A DNA stretch of 64,000 nucleotides, from contig OZ010794.1 in assembly GCA_963932465.1 (NCBI GenBank), forward strand, positions 212,921,748 through 212,985,747, in the 5' to 3' direction. The position numbers and the translations under genes are program-made. This DNA comes from Maratus speciosus (Eukaryota; Arthropoda; Arachnida; Araneae; Salticidae). This document shows, piece after piece, positions 45,559-56,744 of the stretch. The notes beneath the pieces are model-generated. The model did no database searches. It was not told the DNA's origin and saw only the letters and a list, made by a program, of their open reading frames with translations. How positions within the stretch are numbered: position 1 is the first letter of the stretch; each line of letters opens with the position of its first letter.

Positions 45559-47089
45559 CAGAATTGTTATAATTAAAGTTACCCTGTTTAGACCTACGTA
45601 GAGTCCTCTCTGGTTGACAGATATTGATTAAACTTGGAATATAAGCTATATGGACCATGGGGAAAAAAAAGTTCAAATTTTGACCATCACTGTGAGAAAG
45701 GGTAGCATGAAGACTAAAAATATCAATCTGGAAACACAAAACATTTTTTATTTACAGCCTATGTTCAATGTGCATTCCATTTGCGTCAAGCACATGTTCA
45801 AATGGTATTATGGCGTGTTCAATAGCAGCGCGAAGAGCTCCTCGATCAATTGCAGCAACATGGTGAGTATTGCTTACTTTTAAATCAAGCAGAGTCCGTA
45901 TGTTTCCTCCAATCACACGATCGTTCATGAATACCCACAACCAGAAATCACAGGGATTCAAGTCCAGAGAACGGGGAGGCCAGGTTTTCCAAAAACTTGT
46001 GGAAATTCCCTGATCTTCTACAAAATGGGCATGAAGCAGTGCCGTCACTTCTTCGGGCTATGTGAGGTGGTGCACCATCTTGCATGAATACGGTAGTCTC
46101 TAAACACTCCCGCTGTTCTAAGGATGGAATGGCATGCTGCTGGAGAAGGTGGTACTAACGGGTACCCGTAATGGAACACCTTTTAGGACCCTTTTAAGAG
46201 CTTTCCTAAGAAAAGGGACCAAGAATGAAATCAGCCATAAAAATAAAAACCCACCATAGAGTAATGTAATCAGGATGCAAAGATTGTTCATGGACAACAT
46301 TAAGACTTGCAGTATCCCATACGCGACAGTTATGAGTATTAACTGCTCCATCTAGAGTAAAATGCGCCTTGTCGAACCACAAAATCTTCCAAGGAAATGC
46401 ATTGTCAAAGGTTATTCTGGGCAAAAACATTCTCGCAAATTGAGTCCGTGTGACCAGGTCTGCAGGGTTCAGCACCTGCACAACGTGCATTTTGTATAGA
46501 TATCACTTTACGATGGATTTAAGAACCTTTCGTACTGTAGACCAATGGAGAAACAAATCAAGCGACACCACTCGAGCACTTGCCAAAGAGTATTGGTAAC
46601 CGGATGCTCCTTCGACTACGGCAAGAGTGACTTCTTCGGCCTTTTTATTTGAAATCCGTTTCCGTCCTCTTCCTTGTAGCATACCCAACTCCCCAGTCTC
46701 TTCGAATTTAGACATAATCTTTTTCAAAGCATGCCTCGACATCGGTCCTTTTCGTAATCCTTTCAAGCGTTGATATTCTCGCAGTGCAACTGACAAATTA
46801 CTGCCTTTCTGATAAAATAACTACACCAGTAACGATCGTTCTCTTTTCACTAACGGCATTTTGCAGAACAATTTTACGTCAGCGACTACTGGCTTTTTAA
46901 ACCGCTCCAAATTTGCCTAAAGTCCTTTCTCGTAGATGAAAATTGCAATCTATCTGTCGAAATTTGAACAAAATATTTTATTCCAGATTTCTTTTCCCCC
47001 ATAGTCCATATAACTTATATTCCAAGTTTCATCGATATCTGTGACTCTACGTAGGTCTAAAAAGGGTAACTTTAATTATAACCACCCTG
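45559..47089 (-). mobile_element. Mariner-family transposon, 1.53 kb, ~90-bp inverted repeats
   Basis: The left end (CAGAATTGTTATAATTAAAG, TAGACCTACGTAGAGTC) and right end (GACTCTACGTAGGTCTA, CTTTAATTATAACCACCCTG) are imperfect inverted copies over about 90 bases. TA precedes the left end. The right end abuts a family 9 fragment. A full-length but broken transposase fills the middle, so this is a dead autonomous copy. Confidence 0.88.
45752..46859 (-). pseudogene. Tc1/mariner-type transposase, inactivated
   Basis: A DDE transposase that would bind the element's ends and move it by cut and paste at TA. On the minus strand an ATG at 46859 is followed by an in-frame TAG after 12 codons, then VALREYQRLKGLRKGPMSRH. 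This enters a helix-turn-helix DNA-binding region (ALKKIMSKFEETGELGMLQG; GRGRKRIS). A stop near 46503 precedes the catalytic domain. The first Asp is in WFDKAHFTLDG, the second in VFMQDGAPPHIA and the third in SLDLNPCDFWLW. About 37 codons separate the second and third Asp, with one frameshift between, suggesting a DD37D-like spacing and not the classic DD34D of mariner. The C-terminus HVLDANGMHIEHRL is intact. At least two stops and two frameshifts make it non-functional. Confidence 0.88.
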
Positions 47090-47190
47090 CATATTGTCTA
47101 CCAGTTGCGACTGAAGCAACTGAGAAGGTTGTTACAATATGACGGTTGATTTTACATAGGATCTACAGTTTCTGATTGCCGCCAAGGCAA
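47090..47190 (+). mobile_element. Family 9 fragment beside the mariner
   Basis: TGTCTACCAGTTGCGACTG and GTTGTTACAATATGACGG match the start of the family 9 copy at 35955. Confidence 0.6.
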
Positions 47191-47229
47191 GCTTTCATCA
47201 GTAAATTTGAAAACAAAATTTCCAAATAC

Positions 47230-47703
47230 CAAAAAGACTGTAATTTAAAAGTACAAATTTTACCCTTATTTGTTAATGGTGATAAAAACGATGCGTGAAT
47301 TTTCTGATGGTGCACATGTATCAATAGACCTGAAGGGGTTAAACATATAGAGCTACAATTGTAAACAGTTAGTGTGGCATATCAAAATTATTAATTTGCA
47401 ATAAGTTTGCAGTGTTTTCGACAAGGCAAAGCTAAATTTTTTACTACCTTGCCAAGAGCTTGCAGTACTTTATTCATGACAGAACTAAATTTTCTATCTG
47501 ATTGCCGTTAATTTACATTGAATTTCATACAGCAAAAGTTTAACTTGCACGAACAGTTAGCTGCAAGTTCAAAGTGTTGTGACTTCGGTGTTTCCGCTAT
47601 CTTGCTGCAATCTTATTATAAACTATCAGTCTTGCATGCAACTTTGCAGGCTTGCAAAGCAAGACTGCTGCAAATTTTCTGCAAACTAAATTGTTATGTG
47701 GGA
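47230..47703. repeat. Segment shared with 21775-22395
   Basis: A TTAA element right end (CAATAGACCTGAAGGGG with TTAA) is followed by GTGGCATATCAAAATTATTA, AATAAGTTTGCAGTG, CTTGCTGCAATCTTAT and AAGACTGCTGCAAATTTTC, in the same order as near 22 kb. Confidence 0.7.
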
Positions 47704-47827
47704 TAATTCATATTGTTAAATATTATGATACCTCTTCGAATGATTTTATTTTATGAAGTAACATTTTTTTCTACTTTTAAAATTCAGATTATATTTATGT
47801 AATAGCGTTTTCTGTTGGTATTCAAAC

Positions 47828-48195
47828 TAGTGATGTGCGAAATGAATGATTTTACTATCCGAATAAATCATTCGGGCATGTGCAGAAACATAGTTTCTAA
47901 GTTTGGTACATATTTTAAGTCAATTAAAAACATAAATTTTGTAAAAATGAAAAGAAACAAAAACATAGTTACTAGCATTCATAATTATTTTAATCAATTA
48001 TCCTCAGAAATTTTGACGATCAAAAATATTTTTTGTATTTTTATGAGGTTTTTAATTTAATATCTAAATAAACTTCTTTTCCGCTACAAAATTTTTGGTA
48101 GTAATGGATTTTTTTTAAAGCGTTTGCACCTAGGCTTTTGCGTATGTCCAAATGATTCATTCGGACAATAAAATCATTCATTCGTCCCATCACTA
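47828..48195. mobile_element. hAT-type MITE, TAGTGATG ends
   Basis: TAGTGATGTGCGAAATGAATG and ATTCATTCGTCCCATCACTA form long inverted arms, continuing to ATTCGGGCATGTGC and GCGTATGTCCAAATG. The flanks ATTCAAAC and TTTCAAAC are an 8-base duplication with one change. Confidence 0.88.
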
Positions 48196-48650
48196 TTTCA
48201 AACCTGCTTGTTGCCAAGTTGTGTTTTTTTTTTCATTTATCAATATGTTGAGAAAATGCATTAAAATAATCTTATTTGTTAAATTATGAAAGCACATATT
48301 ATTTCAAAACATTACAAACAGATTATATATTTTTACACTAATCTATAATTATATTACTGGCCAATGGAATACAAATGCTATTTTGTTAGTAGAAAAATAT
48401 TATGTTGTAACGAAAGTTTTCCGCCGAACCACTATTATATAATGATTATAACGTATAAAACTATGTACAGCAATATTATATATAACCACCATTCCGCCAA
48501 ACCTTCACAGTGTCGTATGGTACAACAGTAGTACCGAAAGCTGTACATATGATTCGGTGACATTTTGTAGCTGACTTTTTGCAACAGAACTGGAAGTAAA
48601 TGATGGTTCTAATATGGTAGCGTGATAGTTCCATTTCAGACACCTTGTAC

Positions 48651-48869
48651 TTAACCGTTTCAGTGGCAGGGCACTTGTATTCGTAAAATGTTGAAATAAT
48701 TTAATGACACCAGTATTTACAAGAGTATTTATTTGAAAAGAAGTAAAAGTGTATTTTCGCGTACTTAAAAAACGTGAAATTTTCATTATAATATTCCGGT
48801 GTCAATGTGACAATTAGGGATTAAAATTATGTGATGCCGTCACGGCATCACTGCCCTTCAAGAGGTTAA
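48651..48869. mobile_element. TTAA MITE, family 3
   Basis: 219 bp, TTAACCGTTTCAGTGGCAGG to CTGCCCTTCAAGAGGTTAA. The core has GACACCAGTATTTACAAG and ATATTCCGGTGTC. Confidence 0.85.
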
Positions 48870-49336
48870 TGATAACGATTTTTTTTTATTACAAATTTCA
48901 CAACACAGTGTTATAAAGCAAGTTCAAATCCCAAAAGTCGTTTGACCAAATATGAGCAAACACACCAACGCGAACTGTTTGCACAGACAGTATTAGATGT
49001 GGAGGGAAAATTTCGTTACAACCTGATATTTATATAAGTATGTAGTGGCATACAACTATACAAACCATTGAATAATATAAACATATCTATTTAGATAATA
49101 AAATGCATAACATGACTTTTTCTATTGTGTAAACATAAGTTAATGAAAAATAATAGCGACTATAAATAAAAAGAAAGGAAAATAACTATATTAAAACCCA
49201 TTTCAATCTTGGTTAAATATACGTTACCCTGAAGAAAAAAAAATCATAATTATCCTTATAAAAAGAATAAAAAAATTAAAAATCTAAGATTTAATTTACT
49301 ATTATTTTTTTTAATTGAGTTAAATTTCAGTTATGT
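48870..49336. other. AT-rich stretch, no gene seen
   Basis: Nothing beyond low-complexity sequence is recognised. Confidence 0.45.
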
Positions 49337-49573
49337 TTAACACATTCACGCCAGCGCGGTGGGTCACACTCGACTGTCTCAGAGTTGTCACGTCTCCGGC
49401 TTTTTGCACACCACTATTATTTTAGAGAAAATATTGTTCCTTTAAATCGCCCAATTGTTCTAATTAAATGAAACAACATTTTCTGTATTAAAATACTGGT
49501 ATCCAAAAAGCCGGAGACTTTTCAGCTCTGAGACTGTCGAGTGTGACCCACCGCGCCGGCGTGAACGCGTTAA
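49337..49573. mobile_element. TTAA MITE with long GC-rich arms
   Basis: TTAACACATTCACGCCAGCG, GTGGGTCACACTCGACTGTC and its complement form arms of about 50 bases. The right end is GCCGGCGTGAACGCGTTAA. Inside are GCACACCACTATTATTTTAG and AATACTGGTATCC. The arms are unusually well preserved. Confidence 0.9.
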
Positions 49574-49949
49574 AATCATGGTAGGGTGACACAGCCAGTA
49601 GTTAATCAAATAAGTTGAGTGCTACGGGGGTTTTATTATATTTCCTTCCTGTTAAGCTTTAGAAATAAGCTAACATGATTGCTACAACCCTTAATGAATA
49701 TCCTATAATGGGGAAAATTGAAATGTGCTGAAATTAAATAGCAACAAAGTTATAAATAAATAGTTACTTTAATTGCCATTTTCCCAGTAGTTGATCAATC
49801 GAAGAAATCAGTAGAAAATTCAAAAATTAATCTTTAAAATAACATGTATGATCTGTGATTAACAGTAATTGATATAAAACTATTATTTGAAATAAGCAAG
49901 ATGGAAGTGGATTATTTTAACTACCGCAATTGTCTCCAACTAATCAAAA

Positions 49950-50130
49950 CTAGGGTTCGCAAGCTTCAAGGACTTTCAAGCACCTTTCACCAGAATTTTC
50001 GTAAAGAAATATTTGGCTTATATAGTGGGGGAAAAAATTTCGAGCTTCAGATATAGCGAACAGTGTTTTACGAAATTTCTGGTACTAAAAAATTTAAAAT
50101 CCCCGAATCCACTGATGCGTACGAACCCTG
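49950..50130. mobile_element. hAT-like MITE, AGGGTTCGCAAGC / ACGAACCCTG
   Basis: TAGGGTTCGCAAGCTTCAAGG to TGATGCGTACGAACCCTG. The interior has TTTCACCAGAATTTTCG and GAAATTTCTGGTAC. Confidence 0.65.
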
Positions 50131-51502
50131 AAAACTAAACTTTTACACATTCTAATTAAAAATTTTGATAAAATGGCTTATCTTACAGTTGGGAGCTGAA
50201 AACAATATTATGTCTAGTGCCAAGTGTAAAATTCATTTGCGCCTGAAATAGCGCAATATTTCAAAAAAAATTTCAACTACTGCCTGGGTCACTCTATGTA
50301 TGATATTTAAATTATATACTGTACTTATCAATGATTTAAAAGACAGAAATTTATTTTTGCATTATAATTAAAAAAAAAAAAAACTGTTTGAAAAAGGCCT
50401 CAATCCTTAACATCATACTTATGTATTAGCCTGGTGAAATTAAAATAATAATAATAATATAAAATCAAAATAGCCTAAAGTTATATAAACCTATCATGTA
50501 GTTTCGATTTTTTTTTCTTTAGCATATATGAAGCAAATAAAATATTTCCGGGGAAAATACTTGACGAAAAAAGAAAAAGCTATTTCAAAAATCTTTTACA
50601 GAACGTAATAATCAAGAAGACAAATTTAAAATTTATTATTTTTTCGTTCTTCTTCACATTTCTTCTTCTTTTTTAGAAAAGCTATATATATATTACATTA
50701 ATAGATATCATGACATGTCTTCAAAAGAATTTATTTTATAAAATAACGGTTTTTTGAACTTTTATAAATAATAATTTTTATTATTATCTTTATTATCGTT
50801 ATTATGAAAGCGTTCTATTGGGAACTGAATTGTCTTTATGAAAAAAAATGTGATTTATCTCATTTATTACAAGTTTTAATAATTAGCTTTTGATAACACA
50901 GACAATGTAATGTAAATTCTAAAAATAAAATACGACGCAAATGAGTATTTGAGGCAAAACCTGGTCAAAAGTGCAAAAGCTAAAATTTGCTCGACAACTG
51001 TGAAAATCATTTTTTATAATAGCAGAATTACTGATGCGCCGATCTATGTCTATTTCAGGAGCACATGCCATATGCGGCGGATCCTACCCTCAGTTGGAGA
51101 GATTTCTTTGTGAAAATATGTGCTCTTTTGTTACTTTTAAGCTGTGTTATTATATTTTAATGTATATTTTTTTGGCTTTATGAATTATTGAACTGAATAG
51201 AATAGCTTTATTTTTAATATAATAAAAAAAATAATAATAATGTTTTCCTTTTATACCTTTTCAGCTCCAACTTAGATATATTGAAAACTTTTTTCCCCTT
51301 AAGAATTAATGTTTTTGACAGAATAAACTAAAAATAGCGACCGCACACCATTTTACGTACTAAAACATTTTTCTTATATAATCGAAATATGTCAGCCATT
51401 AAATAAAGCGAATATTGCAGTTCGAAATTAGTGGTGTCGGACAGCTCTTAGTAACGAAACTAGCAAACACACCTTGGACAAACCGTGTAAAGGGAAAACC
51501 TG
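50131..51502. other. AT-rich stretch; partial array-like segment
   Basis: CAAAATAGCCTAAAGTTATA and AGAACGTAATAATCAAG (50460-50640) match 23090-23240 upstream of the array, so the array flank is duplicated here. A decayed hairpin lies at about 51330-51500 (CGCACACCATTTTACG; TTAGTGGTGTCGG). No gene is seen. Confidence 0.5.
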
Positions 51503-51713
51503 TTAACCCTTTCAGGGGACAGGTACTTAAATTCGTAAAATGCTGCAATGAATGAATGACACCATAATGTACAAGAAAATTTATTTCAAAATAAATAAAA
51601 GCCTTTGTTCACGTACTTAATAAAAGGAAAATGTTCAGTCTAATATTCTGGTACCAGTGTGGCATGTTGGAATTAAAATTAAGTGGTCCAAATATGAACC
51701 ACCGCCCTCTTTA
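51503..51713. mobile_element. TTAA MITE, family 3, right end decayed
   Basis: TTAACCCTTTCAGGGGACAGG start. The interior has GACACCATAATGTACAAG and ATATTCTGGTACC, with GAACCACCGCCCTC at the right. Confidence 0.7.
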
Positions 51714-52238
51714 GCTATACACCTGAAGGACAAAATTTCCGCATATACTTGTCATTTTTATATATAAATTATTTTGGTATTCTCTAAAAGACACTCAAAA
51801 ACTAGCATGTCTATACTATATACACTCAACTTGATAAATATTAAATGCAAATAATACATATAATATATACATTGGTTTATACAAATAATCAAAAGTTTTC
51901 ATATAGTAAAATTAACTTTGTTTATCCCATTGAACGGCAGTGGGGTAATATACATCCCACCTAATTTTACTTTCCAAATGCCACAATGCCACCAGAGATT
52001 TTGGAATAAAATTTTGCTTTTATAAATTACGTGAAGAAAAGATATTATTTAACACTTAAATAAAGTATGTAAATCCTGGGGTCATTCACGCATTTCAGCA
52101 TTTTAGTAACTTTTAAGAAATCATGTAGCTATCATACTGAATTTTGTGGTCTGAAGTATTGTCGTAAGGACGTTATTATGTGACGTCAGAGGTTATTATT
52201 TATTTAAATAATATAAAGTAAAAACTATCTCCCCTGAG

Positions 52239-52372
52239 GAACCCGAGCCCCCTCCAAAAATCTACAATTGCGGTTACAACACCCGTCAAATTACAAAACA
52301 ATGGATGCTTAAAATTTTCGACAAAACCTCTATTCCGAAAAAATTAAAAGTAGAAATCCTACATAAGCTAGA
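52239..52372 (+). CDS. Coding-like segment, possible orphan exon
   Basis: One frame is open from 52212 to 52385 and encodes EPEPPPKIYNCGYNTRQITK followed by QWMLKIFDKTSIPKKLKVEI and LHKLE. The composition (Lys, Trp, Cys, Asn mix without low-complexity runs) is far more protein-like than anything nearby, and codon third positions vary. Possible splice sites are a pyrimidine-rich CTATCTCCCCTGAG acceptor just before it and AG/GTTAGA at 52372-52377. I do not recognise the protein. It could be one exon of a host gene extending outside the window, or a processed fragment. It lacks an ATG start, so it is not a complete gene. Confidence 0.4.
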
Positions 52373-53500
52373 GGTTAGAAATTGACGATATGTCCGCTAT
52401 TTTAGTTACAGATTCGATGGATTACCATTGAACACAATGCAATTTTACTAGCGCTTGCCACTTTTCCATCTATTAAAATAATGGAATAATCGCTTTATAT
52501 TGCTCCAGAAATGCGTGCAAAACATAAATTTACATGTACTTTAACTTTACTTAATAAGAATTCTATATCTCTATAAGAAATTTATTTATTTTTATTTAGA
52601 CGAACTACATCGAATCTGATTGGAAGTAGACGAATATCTTGAAAGAGGTTGATAAATTTTGATAGGTGTAAACGTAAAAAATTAATACTAAAATATACTA
52701 TGTAGAACACAGTTTATTATTATTATTATTTGTTTTTTACTTTTGATCATACTTTAACAATATACATTACAATTATTAATCGAATAATTTTAATTATATT
52801 ATCGGTTCAATATTTATTTGAATTAATAAATAAATAAACTGGACTGATTTATTTATTAAATAAAATAAATGAAAATATTAATGTTTTGAATAAATAATTT
52901 ACCAAATTTTCAACATTTGAACATTCATTTATGTATAAAATTCTTGTTTTTCAGCTGTCATATTTCTGATTATCTCTCTCTCTCACTCTCTCTCTCCATA
53001 TGTATATATGTTTCAACATAGTAGCACTATTCTGATACTATATTTGTTGGATCTGCATAATTAGATTTTTTTAAGTGGAAGCATTAATCTTAAGTTAGTT
53101 TATAATATAAAATAGGAATGTCTTCATTGTATACATGAAGCTAAGATTATAAAGTGTATATTTTTGAAGGAAAGATATACCGTATGCTCATTTTTTATTT
53201 ATTTTTTTAATTTTCAATGTAAAAAGAGCTAATTTATAATAGTTACTGTCCTTCAGATCTCTATAAGAAACTAATGATAGTAAGGAAAAATAATAACGTT
53301 ATTTATTTTCTGACAAAAATTCATTTTGAATAAAAATCTTAGAAAAACTGTACTTATTTTTTTTAAAAAATAATATGAACGCAAAATGAAGTTAAAATCC
53401 GATCAATGTATCGCGCTGCGATGTAATTTTTTAAAAAGTTATCCAAAAATTCTTCACAGCGCAGTGGTCACGAATGTTGAAGATGTAACTAAAATGGCGG

Positions 53501-53765
53501 ATTTCCCAAATCTCCCGGTGTACCAATGTCCAGTGTCTCTACCTTCAGTGTGACTACGCAAAAGTCGCTGCCCAAAACGCTAAAAAACCCCAGTGGGAGA
53601 AAAATCACTAAAAATGAACTACTTCCTTTAACTCAGCAGCTTTATGACTTCCACGACGGCTCTAGTTCTATACCTGCAATAGCGGACATTCTCATGAAAA
53701 TAAAAGGTGAACTACAGTTCCTTTGGCGAAATCCTCACTAAATTCAACAGTGTCCTAGAACGTAT
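53501..53765 (+). pseudogene. Coding-like fragment, possible retroelement ORF1 start
   Basis: ACTAAAATGGCGGATTTCCC gives MADFPNLPVYQCPVSLPSV then a stop. The neighbouring frame continues MSSVSTFSVTTQKSLPKTLK, then NELLPLTQQLYDFHDGSSS and IPAIADILMKIKGELQ. Another shift yields FGEILTKFNSVLERIQ. The heptad-like pattern at the end resembles a coiled coil, as in N-terminal parts of some LINE ORF1 proteins. Function is unassigned. Two frame changes suggest decay. Confidence 0.35.
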
Positions 53766-54088
53766 TCAAAGTAAAAAAATAATAAATAAATAAATATTTT
53801 CAAAATTATTTGCTTCAGTAAAATGATGGGAACTCTATTACTAAATCCAACATCCGCGAGTCTAAAGTTTTCTTTTGACTCCTTCGTACTACTCTAAATT
53901 TTAATATTATAAGATTTAAAAATGAAGTTTGATGTAAAGTGTTGTTTTTTTAGGTCATTCGGCTGCTTTTCTAGATTTTCGTGTGTTTTTATACCGTGAA
54001 ATCCACTAACTATATACGAACTCTTCGTTACTTTCACCCTTTTTTACATTTTTAGTCCAAATTTCACTTTCCTTCTAATTCACTAAAT

Positions 54089-54548
54089 TTAACCTTTAGA
54101 TTACGGGCCAGGACCGGCTTTTTTTTATATTCACTTGGACCACAACTTACAAAAATATTTCTGTGTCATAGATTTCTCTTGAAATAATTGTGGTACTAGT
54201 GTATCACAGAGAATAGTTTTCAAAAAGTGATGGGAATTGAATTAAGTAATAGTCTCTGGGACGACATATCGTCGGTACCATGCCAAACTATCCAATGCGA
54301 AAACTGTGGACTACTTTTTAAATTCAGATTTCGTGATTGGCACTACTTTTCTGAAATCGTAAAATTCCCCATGTTTTCTCCTTAATTAATATGTCATTAA
54401 ATAAGGTTAAACAAGGCGAATTTTACTATTTCATAAAAGTGGTGCCAATCAAGAAATCTGCATTAAAAAAAAAGTAGCCCACTGTATTCACATTGGATAG
54501 TTTGACATGGTACCGACGATATGTCCCAACCCCGTAATCAAAAGGTTA
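54089..54548. mobile_element. TTAA element, TTAACCTTTAGATTACGGG ends, interrupted
   Basis: TTAACCTTTAGATTACGGGC to CCCGTAATCAAAAGGTTAA. The CGGTACCATG element at 54273-54515 lies close to its right end. Confidence 0.78.
54273..54515. mobile_element. Nested MITE, CGGTACCATGCCAAAC ends
   Basis: CGGTACCATGCCAAACTATCC to GATAGTTTGACATGGTACCG, containing a GTGGACTAC-type inner element as in 17998-18451. Confidence 0.82.
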
Positions 54549-55053
54549 ACCTATTATCTCATATATTCTCGTCTTAAGGGGACCGGGTAAGATCTATCTC
54601 GGCCATGTTAAAATACACCAAATTTACGTACTTTTTTATCAGAAATGGTGAAAGATAAAGGTATAGATTTTTTAGAGTAGTTTGAATAACATGCTTTACG
54701 TGTTTAACAGACCGTTTTCTTTCTAAGTGAAACTGAAAAATAATTATTAATTATTTATTGAAAGACATTTTAAATTAGAATTTTTGGTAAGATTTTACTA
54801 TCCAAAATAACTAATTCTCAACAAATCATTAAATCCCTGTATTAAAGTATGCACTATAACATAATATAAGTATTTAGAAAAATCTGAGTTTTTATGTTTA
54901 ATAGATATTGAAAAAAAGGAACATAAACCTGAAAAATCGCAGTTTTGAGAAAAAGTCAATTAAAGTTGTGAAGCAGTGTTGCCAGTGGACTATTTTTGTA
55001 AATTCTTATTTCTCGATTGGCACCACTTTTTTGAAATAGTAAAATTCGCATTA

Positions 55054-55957
55054 CAGTAAAGCCCCGATTATCCGCGGTGCGGTTTATCCGCGAAGCAAAT
55101 TTTTTTTTTAATTCAAGCCAGCAGCAAGAAAAATACAATAAGCCCTACTAATAAATATAAGCAGAAAAATTCATGCATTCGAAAATAATAGAAATATATT
55201 TCTAGATATGGTTGCCATGTTTGAAATGTCAGATATATTTATAATATCAGATATATTTATAATATTAGATATATTACATATGGATTTTCTTGATTTTATT
55301 AACCAAACGTAAACACAGCAATTAAAATGTTTAACAATTAAATAAGATTATTGTGATAAATTCTAGCAGAGAATATCAAGAATAGCTTCATTTTCAAGAT
55401 AAAATTTATTCCATACTAAAAGAAAAACAATAGTTTACAATTTAGAATAAAGAAAAAATGTGTTTCCAAAGCAAAAAGCAAAAACAAGAGACTGATTTTT
55501 TTTTTAAAGGTGTAACCAGTGATGAGATTTCCGCTTTTTTGCACACCAGTATTTTTTTAGAGAAAATGTTATCTTATTTAATCGGAACATTTTTGCAATT
55601 TAGCAGTACAACATTTTCTCTAAGAATATACTGGTATGGAAAAAAGCGGAAATCTCATCCCTGGGCGTAACTCAACTCTTTTTGTACAGTATTAATGGCA
55701 TTGTTTCAGGTTTACTGTTCTTTATTTTTGTGATTTAGATGTAAAGCAAAGGTTTCTGCTGTACTGTGCATATGTATGTAATTTAAACGTTTTATTATGT
55801 TTTTTTTTTTTTTTTTTTTTTGTACACTAAACCATAGTTTTTATGTTGAAGTTTCTATTTTTTTTTTTTTTTTCGTGTTTGCACACATTTTCAGTCTTTT
55901 TCGTGTTATCCACGGTGTCCTTGCCACCCAATCTCGCGGATAATTGGGGCTGTACTG
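55054..55957. mobile_element. Pogo/Tigger-type non-autonomous element, 904 bp
   Basis: CAGTAAAGCCCCGATTATCC to GGATAATTGGGGCTGTACTG with TA on both sides. This terminal sequence is characteristic of pogo/Tigger elements. No transposase is visible. A palindromic element at about 55512-55672 (GATGAGATTTCCGCTTTTTT and complement) is nested inside. Confidence 0.87.
55512..55672. mobile_element. Nested hairpin MITE, GATGAGATTTCCGC arms
   Basis: CAGTGATGAGATTTCCGC to GCGGAAATCTCATCCCTGG. The core has GCACACCAGTATTTTTTTAG, ATCTTATTTAATCGG and ATATACTGGTATGG. Confidence 0.85.
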
Positions 55958-56217
55958 TATTTAATAACATGTTAATTAAGCCGAAAATAGTGGGAATTTT
56001 ACCACTTCAGAAAAGTGGTGTCAATCACGAAATCTGAATTAAAAAAAAGTAGCCCACTGCTGTGAAGTGTTCTTAGGAAAAAATGAAAAATCCAACACTT
56101 TTTTTTATATATATAAACATGTGTAATATATCGTTGAAAAGACGCAATTTTAAACTATTTTATGATATAAAAATGTAAAAATCGATTTTTCGGTAGAATT
56201 TCGCTTACCCGGTCCCC

Positions 56218-56435
56218 TTAAAACCTTAACGGTCGCATTTAAATTACGGTTTAAAAATTCAAATTGCTTATTGTCACCACTTTTTTGAAAAAGAAATATT
56301 CACCTTGTTTAATGACAGGTAAAATGATACCATAATAATGTCAATTGCACTATTTTATAAAACTGGTGAGAATCAAACAATCTGAATAACAGACACAACC
56401 CGTTAATATCACGGAAGAGAGAATTAAGGGGTTAA
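56218..56435. mobile_element. TTAA MITE, family 5, sharing TTAA with its neighbour
   Basis: It starts at the TTAA that ends the 54574-56221 element and runs to GAATTAAGGGGTTAA. Adjacent insertion at the same TTAA is also seen at 37222. Confidence 0.82.
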
Positions 56436-56564
56436 TCTGAAGCTATTCATGATGGAAGGAATCTATATGGTAATGATGCATTGGAAACTAGCGGACTTTC
56501 TTTCAAAGATTTTGTCTCCTTAATTTAGTAATCTTACTGCCGTTTCTCTTTTTACTTTCTTACG

Positions 56565-56742
56565 CAGGGTTCGTACAGGTTCTGGAATTTCGAGACAAGA
56601 AAATTCTTCGGTACCAGTATTATCTTATAGAAAATCTCTCCTTTAACAGGGCAAAATTTCGCTCGTTTAAACTAGATTTATTATATATATATATAAAACC
56701 TGTTAATTTACTTGGAAAGTAATGGGACCAGTGCGAACCATG
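56565..56742. mobile_element. hAT-like MITE, CAGGGTTCGTACAGG ends
   Basis: CAGGGTTCGTACAGGTTCTGG to CCAGTGCGAACCATGG. The interior has CGGTACCAGTATTATC. It is an uninterrupted relative of 57384-58746. Confidence 0.75.
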
Positions 56743-56744
56743 GA

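Larger units (their letters stand above)
54574..56221 (-). mobile_element. TTAA element with GGGGACCGGGTAAG termini, inverted copy
   Basis: TTAAGGGGACCGGGTAAGATC to TTCGCTTACCCGGTCCCCTTAA. Internal order is the reverse of 15128-17295. It shares the CAGTGGGCTAC-type MITE (about 54965-56062) but lacks the Tigger relic. That MITE is itself split by a pogo-type element at 55054-55957. Confidence 0.87.

Noticed and set aside
47815..48060. Open frame across 47.8-48.1 kb
   Set aside because: It starts in the arm of the TAGTGATG hAT-type MITE and has no domain.
55843..56037. Open frame with a long Phe run
   Set aside because: Generated by a poly(T) tract within the pogo-type element.
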